A DNA stretch of 64,000 bases, taken from NCBI GenBank assembly GCA_013397435.1, contig VZRG01000007.1, positions 828,847 to 892,846 on the forward strand. The letters run 5' to 3'. Positions 59,901 through 64,000 of this stretch are shown in pieces. The notes under the pieces are model-generated. The model saw only the letters and a program-made list of their open reading frames with translations. It searched no databases and was not told the origin of the DNA. How positions within the stretch are numbered: position 1 is the stretch's first letter; every line of letters starts with the position of its first letter. This stretch comes from Erythrocercus mccallii. Lineage: Eukaryota; Chordata; Aves; Passeriformes; Dicruridae. The translations under genes were made by a program, and so were the position numbers.

Positions 59901-62893
59901 TCAGTAGTCCTGTTACAGGAGTCCAGGAATCAGCATCCATAGGAGCTCTGACTGGATTGAAATGTTGTTTAAATTCAGCAGCATATGAGACACCACTTAG
60001 AGATTTAATTTTTTGGGCTCAGTGATAAAAAACATACCAACTGTACTAGCATAACAAACCTACAGTTGTGGCACGTCAGCCTCTGTATTTGCAGGACACA
60101 TAGCCTTTTGTGTGACGTGTGATTTCCTTGGCTTGCAGGTCCGTGAGGCCCCGTTTAACAATCTACGTGTGCCAGGAGCCCTTACGGAGCCTACAACTGG
60201 AATGCCAGGATGCAGGCAGCAGCGACAGCAACGGTGCAATATACGGTACGGCTCGTGGCAGGACAGGCTGCGGCTTACTGCAGTCAACCAGGACAGGTGG
60301 AATCAGTGGTGCATGTTGTTACAGACAAGGTATCAACCATATAAATGTAGGTGCATGTAAAAGCTACATGCAAATAAAACAATTCTTTCCCATTTTCTCT
60401 TAGATTTTGCTGTCATTTTCTGTGCAACTGAACTAAAACTACAGAGCCTGGACAAGGAAAAACAAGTGAATGGGCTCTTGATTTTAGTATTATTTTCCTG
60501 ACCGGTGTTGATTCAACACGGAAACATAACTGTTCGTAAATTCATGTCACTCTTAGAATTAGGAGAATGGAGCTATTTGAAATTATTCTTTTCTTGCTTT
60601 TGGCTTTGAGAGACCTCTCTCCCCAGCTGAAATCTGCACAGGCTACTTCAACAGTGCTTGTGGATCTTCCATGCAAGAATTGTGGTGGAGGAGGATCTGC
60701 AAATAAAATACTGCTGCTGTCAAATACGTTTTCACTTGGGATATCTTCAGCCAGAAGAACATGCAAACTTGGAGCTGCCAAGGGTTTCTTGCACTGTTAA
60801 ATAAAGATATAGAACTGTAAATACAGCTTCAGACTGAACATCTGCTTTGTCTTACTGTTCTGTTTGCTGTGTTGCATTCAGCTCTGAGATGATCTATAGA
60901 AAGTTTATTGACAGTTTCAAAAGGCTTTATTTACCAAAAATCCAAAATCTACATCTGTATTTAAAGTAACAGCATAGGCACATAAGTAGGATGTAAGTAT
61001 TACCTGACTCTTTTAAGACTGCCTAAAATTGCTTTCAAAACCATCTTTAGGTAACTCTCTAAAGATCCATTTATAAGTTTGTTTGACATGACTCTGACTT
61101 TTTGTGCAGGATGCAGGAAAAAATGTGCTGAGAGCAAATAGAAGCCTCCCCTCATCCGAGTTGGGTGTATGACTTTTCCCTGAAAGAAAAGTTAGGGCAG
61201 TTCATGCTTTTAGTGAGAACAGGGAGAGAGTAAACTAAAAGTTTTAGGTTTTAAAATTTTTGAAAGCCTGGAGTATAAATAAATTAGATACTTTTCATAT
61301 AGTTATTGTTATCCATTAGTACCATGCTTATGTAAATGATTTTTTTCTTGTAGTTTATCATGCAATCTACTTAGAGGAGATGGCAGCCTCAGAAGTCACA
61401 CGCAAGCTTGCTTTGGCATTTAATATTCCTCTGCATCAGATCAACCAAGTTTACAGACAGGGTCCCACAGGCATCCACATTCTTGTTAGTGATCAGGTAA
61501 TTGAAATTTTATTTTCTTGGCATTTTATTTATGACTGGGAGTGGAGGGTTTTCTTATGCTTGCTTATTTATTACTATTTTTTCTGTTGGATAGTGCAACC
61601 CTAGTATTTTCTGACATTTAGAGTATTTTTTCCTTTACAATAAAGTGAACAGAAGGATTCTTTAAATGTGACTCTTCCTCTGCCTGACTAAACTGAAACT
61701 ATGAGAGGATAGAGGCAGCTGGTTTATATAGTTCTGAGAATCTGCAACAGTTATTTAGTACATATTTATTTTGAGCACACCCAAAGGCAGGGAGCATTTA
61801 AACACTGTTGAACTCTCTTGCTCAAGTCTGCTCCACAGAGTTCCAAAAACACAGCCAGCATTAATAGGCTGCCAGCTGGTTGTCACAAGAGTAAAAAGCA
61901 GTATTTTAATAGCAATGGATTTTAATTTGGTATATGCCTGTCACTTGCTGAACAAAACCAAAACTACACAATTGCTCACAGAAGTCCGTGTTTAATATCA
62001 GAACTGTTAAGGGTTGTTTTTGTTTTGTGTTTTGCATTGGTCATACTCAGAGGGTTTTGAAACTTTTTTTTTTTTGTAGATGGTTCAAAACTTTCAAGAT
62101 GAGAGTTGTTTCTTATTCACCACAATAAAAGGTACGTTGTCTTTTCTGACAGTCTAAAGCTTAATTGTTTATTTCAGCAAGGAGCTGGAAAAATAATAAA
62201 AATAATAAAAGTGTTGCATACGCAGTGGCAGAAGATATTTGGAGTTCTTCCTCTCCTAGTCAGATTTCAACCTCTATATAGCACCTCAGGCTCTTCTCCA
62301 AGCTTTCAGTTCAGAACCAGTGCAGGATTCAGTAACAAGCCTTACGTAAAATTCAGTCAGCCATCACTGGACAGTGATGCTGCTAATAACTGTTGAGAAT
62401 GGTGACATTTCAAAGTAGATTAAAAAAAATTAAAAATCCTGGCACTAGTATCTCTGAAGTTCAGAAACTGAATCTTAACTGAGTCCTGAGAATCAGCAGA
62501 ACTGAGCATAACATTCTGTTCTTTCTCTGCTAGTCAATAGTGATCTTCAGTAGGCTGTTGTTGAATCCCACTCCTCCTTAGAATTCCAGTTTATTTCTGT
62601 TACAAGGTGCCAGTAAATGGCTCTAACCAGTGGACAAGTCTGACTGTGCAAACTTTACCTACAGAAACTGTCCCTATTTGAAGATCCAGTTACAAACCAT
62701 TAACCATAATATTTTTGTTTAGTACAAGTAGGAAACTTTTTGTTATACATGAGTTTATTTTCAAAACCAAGTCCATACTTGGGTGTTTTGGTACACTGGC
62801 TTATATTTCTGTGATTCTGTTCAAGAAAGACTGACATTTCCTTCATTTTTTTCAGCTGAAAATGGAGAAGGCTTCCATATAATTCTGAAGTGA
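29862..62893 (+). CDS. UBP1: UBP1 (LBP-1), upstream-binding protein 1, CP2-family transcription factor (spliced)
   Basis: A nuclear DNA-binding factor of the CP2/grainyhead family, known to bind as homo- or hetero-oligomers with TFCP2. Sixteen coding exons join with matching phases to 1611 nt, giving 536 residues against about 540 in human. Residues about 60-270 are the CP2 DNA-binding domain, including [38 protein letters not shown] and KPKGADRKQKTDREKMEKR. Residues 274-309 are a cassette found in UBP1 but not, as I recall, in TFCP2 or TFCP2L1. Residues 310-362 are a Ser/Pro linker, 367-424 a SAM-like domain, and 425-536 the C-terminal oligomerisation region ending HIILK. The N-terminus MAWVLKMDEVIESGLV fits UBP1 rather than its paralogs. 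The start has A at -3 and G at +4. Confidence 0.97.
29975..38907 (+). other. UBP1 intron 1, 8.9 kb
   Basis: Starts inside the CpG island and becomes AT-rich after about 30250. It has T/G-rich low-complexity runs near 31120 and 35990-36040. Minus-strand ORFs at 34032-34394 (120 codons) and 35050-35367 (105 codons) resemble nothing I know. No confident transposon seen. Confidence 0.8.
38908..39059 (+). CDS. UBP1: UBP1 coding exon 2
   Basis: 152 nt, residues 38-89: SDVLALPIFKQEDSSLP, then HPPFQYVMCAATSPAVKLYD and ETLTYLNQ. It leads into the DNA-binding domain. Acceptor TTTTCAG, donor GTTGGT. Confidence 0.96.
39461..39510. repeat. Short direct duplication with (ATTAC)n microsatellite
   Basis: ATTTGTTAATTACATTACA occurs twice, 30 bases apart, with extra ATTAC units between the copies. 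It looks like replication slippage. Confidence 0.85.
40430..40625 (+). mobile_element. CR1 LINE 3' fragment
   Basis: Sense CR1 tail: CTCTCCAGGGAAGTGGTCAC, AAGCGTTTGGACAATGCTCT, GGAGTTGGACTCAATGGTCC and TTCCAACTCAGCAGATTCTA. Confidence 0.9.
41015..41150 (+). mobile_element. CR1 LINE 3' fragment (more decayed)
   Basis: Sense CR1 tail recognisable from AGTTCAGGGAGCATTTGGCT, GGAGCAGGGTGTTATACTC and TTCCTTCCAACTTGAGATAC. Confidence 0.75.
41450..43535 (+). mobile_element. CR1 LINE, decayed and internally deleted, 2.1 kb
   Basis: Includes the coding part of a non-LTR retrotransposon. Near 41810 a frame reads GITETWWDG, the signature of the CR1 apurinic-type endonuclease; near 42050 another reads VCCRPPDQEEQVDE. 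KSGKNGRRLAW lies near 42530. A reverse-transcriptase-like stretch runs through about 43470, including FTEKLTKCGLDE. It then jumps to a CR1 3' end (GCCTTGAGCAGGGGAATTG), so most of the reverse transcriptase and 3' region is deleted. Stops and frameshifts throughout show it is dead. Sense to UBP1. Confidence 0.88.
44843..44878. other. Assembly gap (36 N)
   Basis: Run of Ns in UBP1 intron 2, about 250 bases before exon 3. No coding sequence is lost, since exon phases on both sides join. Confidence 0.99.
45130..45206 (+). CDS. UBP1: UBP1 coding exon 3
   Basis: 77 nt, residues 89-114: GQSYEIRMLDNRKAGDIPEI then NGKLVK, within the CP2 domain. The acceptor follows a T-rich tract and the donor is GTGAAT. 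Confidence 0.96.
45207..47396 (+). other. UBP1 intron 3, 2.2 kb
   Basis: AT-rich, with no confident repeat or RNA gene. Overlapping ORFs on both strands at 46260-46667 look random. Confidence 0.8.
47397..47502 (+). CDS. UBP1: UBP1 coding exon 4 (DNA-binding domain)
   Basis: 106 nt, residues 115-150: [20 protein letters not shown] then EGWKWNRPGDRLLDL. This is one of the most conserved CP2-family stretches. Donor GTATAA. Confidence 0.97.
47503..48075 (+). other. UBP1 intron 4, 573 bp
   Basis: Nothing recognised. Confidence 0.85.
48076..48182 (+). CDS. UBP1: UBP1 coding exon 5 (DNA-binding domain)
   Basis: 107 nt, residues 150-185: DIPMSVGVIDIKTNPSQLNA then VEFLWDPTKCTSAFIQ. Acceptor AATAG, donor GTTTGA. 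Confidence 0.97.
48183..49368 (+). other. UBP1 intron 5, 1.2 kb
   Basis: AT-rich, nothing recognised. Confidence 0.85.
49369..49521 (+). CDS. UBP1: UBP1 coding exon 6 (DNA-binding domain)
   Basis: 153 nt, 51 codons, residues 186-236: [40 protein letters not shown] and [23 protein letters not shown] is a hallmark of the grainyhead/CP2 fold. Confidence 0.97.
49677..49787 (+). CDS. UBP1: UBP1 coding exon 7 (basic segment)
   Basis: 111 nt, residues 237-273: PKGADRKQKTDREKMEKRTA then HEKEKYQPSYDTTVLTE. A highly charged conserved segment closing the DNA-binding domain. The 155-bp intron before it (49522-49676) is the shortest in the gene. Confidence 0.97.
49788..50315 (+). other. UBP1 intron 7, 528 bp
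   Basis: Contains an A-rich run near 50073-50097. Nothing else recognised. Confidence 0.85.
50316..50423 (+). CDS. UBP1: UBP1 coding exon 8, in-frame 36-codon cassette
   Basis: 108 nt, phase 0 at both ends, residues 274-309: [20 protein letters not shown] then RTLPADYGDSLAKRGS. It can be skipped without a frameshift. I recall two mammalian isoforms, LBP-1a and LBP-1b, that differ by such a 36-residue insert. KKSSKR looks like part of a nuclear localisation signal. Confidence 0.95.
50424..57030 (+). other. UBP1 intron 8, 6.6 kb
   Basis: Long intron downstream of the cassette exon. AT-rich with many chance ORFs on both strands. No transposon, RNA gene or extra coding exon that I can support. 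Confidence 0.75.
57031..57134 (+). CDS. UBP1: UBP1 coding exon 9 (linker)
   Basis: 104 nt, residues 310-344: CSPWPDTPTTFVNNSPTPAP then TFTSAQHNTYSVPD. The CSPWP opening joins directly to exon 7 when exon 8 is skipped, as in TFCP2. Confidence 0.96.
57135..57804 (+). other. UBP1 intron 9, 670 bp
   Basis: Nothing recognised. Confidence 0.85.
57805..57859 (+). CDS. UBP1: UBP1 coding exon 10 (linker)
   Basis: 55 nt, the second smallest internal coding exon: completes a serine codon, then NSSSPNHQGDGTSQGSGD. Donor GTGAGT. Confidence 0.95.
58046..58139 (+). CDS. UBP1: UBP1 coding exon 11 (start of SAM-like domain)
   Basis: 94 nt, residues 363-394: QLHPSATIQETQQWLLKNRF then SAYTRLFSNFS. The acceptor is a tandem TACAGCAG. 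I chose the first AG because human UBP1, as I recall it, keeps a Q at this position. The intron before it is only 186 bp. Confidence 0.95.
58140..59426 (+). other. UBP1 intron 11, 1.3 kb
   Basis: T-rich, with no recognised element. Confidence 0.85.
59427..59517 (+). CDS. UBP1: UBP1 coding exon 12 (SAM-like domain)
   Basis: 91 nt, residues 394-424: GSDLLKLTREDLVQICGPAD then GIRLYNALKS. LTREDLVQICGPADGIRL is the conserved core of the SAM-like domain in CP2 factors. Confidence 0.97.
59518..60138 (+). other. UBP1 intron 12, 621 bp
   Basis: More GC-rich than its neighbours around 59560-59720. No repeat family recognised. Confidence 0.8.
60139..60245 (+). CDS. UBP1: UBP1 coding exon 13 (variable linker)
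   Basis: 107 nt, residues 424-460. It starts conserved as RSVRPRLTIYVCQE, then diverges through LQLECQDAGSSDSNGAIY. The human segment I recall is a few residues longer and Gln-rich, which accounts for 536 rather than 540 residues overall. Donor GTACGG. Confidence 0.92.
60246..61353 (+). other. UBP1 intron 13, 1.1 kb
   Basis: Holds a 77-codon open frame at 60567-60800 with a hydrophobic start and an AATAAA at 60801, treated below as a curiosity. Nothing else recognised. Confidence 0.8.
61354..61496 (+). CDS. UBP1: UBP1 coding exon 14 (oligomerisation region)
   Basis: 143 nt, residues 460-507: VYHAIYLEEMAASEVTRKLA, LAFNIPLHQINQVYRQGPTG and IHILVSDQ. This is the C-terminal conserved block of CP2 factors. 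Donor GTAATT. Confidence 0.97.
61497..62079 (+). other. UBP1 intron 14, 583 bp
   Basis: Ends in a long T tract before GTAG. Nothing else recognised. Confidence 0.85.
62080..62131 (+). CDS. UBP1: UBP1 coding exon 15
   Basis: 52 nt, residues 508-525: MVQNFQDESCFLFTTIK, with one base left over. Donor GTACGT. Confidence 0.95.
62132..62855 (+). other. UBP1 intron 15, 724 bp
   Basis: A-rich run near 62185-62210. Nothing else recognised. Confidence 0.85.
62856..62893 (+). CDS. UBP1: UBP1 terminal coding exon 16 with stop
   Basis: 38 coding bases: AENGEGFHIILK then TGA at 62891-62893. The HIILK end is shared by CP2-family proteins. Acceptor TTTTTTCAG. Confidence 0.96.
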
Positions 62894-63835
62894 CATCACA
62901 CACTTGCTAGACTGATACTCCAGTGCAGAATGAAGTCCTGCCTAAAGATTATGAAGATCATCCAAAACCTTAGGATCTAACTTCACTGTATAAGATGTTT
63001 CATATTGAAAACACAAAATGACCTTTCCAATGAGCTGTATGATAGGTGAACTTTCTTATCACTGCCATAGCTAAGTGTCCTCATGAGAGGTATAATGCCA
63101 TGACAGCTTCTGTACAGGCATGGAAGACAATGTAAGCAAAGGTGCTTGCCCTTCACTGAAATAAGGCAAACTATGGCCAGTAGATACAGTTTATAGAAGC
63201 AAAGCAGTGCTGCTTTTCTATTATCTGTATCCAGTTGGAGATGAATGTAAACTTATTTTGGGGCATTTACCTTTTTGTGCCAGTTTGTCTATTACGTGCT
63301 TGTACCTTATGCTGGTTTTATTTTTTGATGTTAGCAGAGCACATGCTAATCTGTGTGGAGATGACTAGTTAAGGTGATAGTGATCAGGTTGTCAGGTCTT
63401 TGAGAGCAAAGCTGTCAAAACAGCTTCCCGTGTAAATTGTGTATAAGAGTGTATGTAAGAAGTGTAAATGCCAGAACAGGGCTTTTAAGAAGCCCTAGAC
63501 AGATGCAATATATGCATGCAGCAAACTGCATTATCAATAGTACCTTATTGGAGGGATTAATATAAATCCTATGGGGTACCAAGTAATTGTGTTTTGCTTT
63601 AATGAATTTAATGGAAAAGAATTGCCTATGCATCCTTTATGTTTAGTTTCCTAGGTTCTCTGCAGAGCACTGCTGCAGTTTAACTCTTTGCTTGTAAAAT
63701 TGTGGGTTTAAAAATACTGGCAGTGAGAAGTGGGGTTTTCAGTGAATTATGCTGATGAGGGAACATGACCCACTGGCACCACAGGGCTGTCATAGCTTTC
63801 AGCAGCATTGAATAAATTGCTTGAGAAACACTAAA
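62894..63835 (+). other. UBP1: UBP1 3' untranslated region (inferred extent)
   Basis: Continues the last exon to the candidate AATAAA at 63811. No other canonical hexamer was seen before it. The transcript could extend past the window if this signal is weak. Confidence 0.55.
63811..63816 (+). terminator. AATAAA poly(A) signal of UBP1 (candidate)
   Basis: Canonical hexamer 0.9 kb after the stop codon. Confidence 0.5.
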
Positions 63836-64000
63836 TACACACCCTGTAAGTCTCCTTCCCAGCACGTGAATGCCCTGCTGGAGCTCCTATTCTGGACAAA
63901 TCTCTTATCTTTTGAGCTGACCTTCCTGCACCCTCCATCCATCCATACTGTACATCTGTTACAGTGCCTCTTCCATATGACCAAATATTTACTTTTCTCT
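63836..64000. other. Sequence downstream of UBP1
   Basis: Nothing recognised up to the window edge. Confidence 0.6.

Noticed and set aside
63836..64000. Possible start of a further gene downstream of UBP1
   Set aside because: No splice-bounded coding similarity or promoter-like sequence is visible before the window ends.

Overview
This is a stretch of vertebrate nuclear DNA, almost certainly from a bird. It has long AT-rich introns with GT-AG borders and a sharp CpG island. Its interspersed repeats are CR1 LINE fragments plus two short solo LTRs, a repertoire typical of birds. One LTR begins TGTCTTGGTTTGAGG, which resembles LTRs I associate with songbirds, so a passerine is my best guess; that last step is inference. 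No bacterial, plasmid, CRISPR or prophage material is present.

Two protein-coding genes lie head-to-tail on the + strand. Positions 1-14290 hold the 3' end of CLASP2: eight complete coding exons plus the last 32 bases of an earlier one. Together they encode the C-terminal 417 residues, a Ser/Pro-rich linker followed by the helical C-terminal domain, and are followed by a roughly 2.2 kb 3' UTR with three AATAAA signals. Positions 14290-29300 are a 15 kb intergenic spacer. It holds CR1 pieces, a 605-bp solo LTR with a 5-bp target-site duplication inside one CR1, and a 475-bp solo LTR with a 6-bp target-site duplication that stops exactly where the next CpG island starts.

Positions 28995-30250 are the CpG-island promoter of UBP1 (LBP-1), with a palindromic CRE, three CCAAT boxes, ETS-like and GC boxes and a YY1-type element over a three-codon upstream ORF. 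UBP1 follows from 29862 to 62893 in 16 coding exons whose phases all join (1611 nt, 536 residues). They encode the CP2/grainyhead-type DNA-binding domain, a 36-residue cassette specific to UBP1, a Ser/Pro linker, a SAM-like domain and the C-terminal oligomerisation region. The 3' UTR carries a candidate AATAAA at 63811. Intron 2 contains a decayed, internally deleted CR1 LINE of about 2.1 kb, two CR1 tails and a 36-N assembly gap.

The two genes act in unrelated processes: CLASP2 stabilises microtubule plus ends and UBP1 is a transcription factor. Their pairing matches human 3p22. It also parallels the CLASP1-TFCP2L1 pair on human 2q14, which suggests an ancient paralogous block. I found no previously undescribed gene system. 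The most interesting items are the promoter-proximal LTR, the upstream ORF cluster, the cassette exon and the nested transposons.
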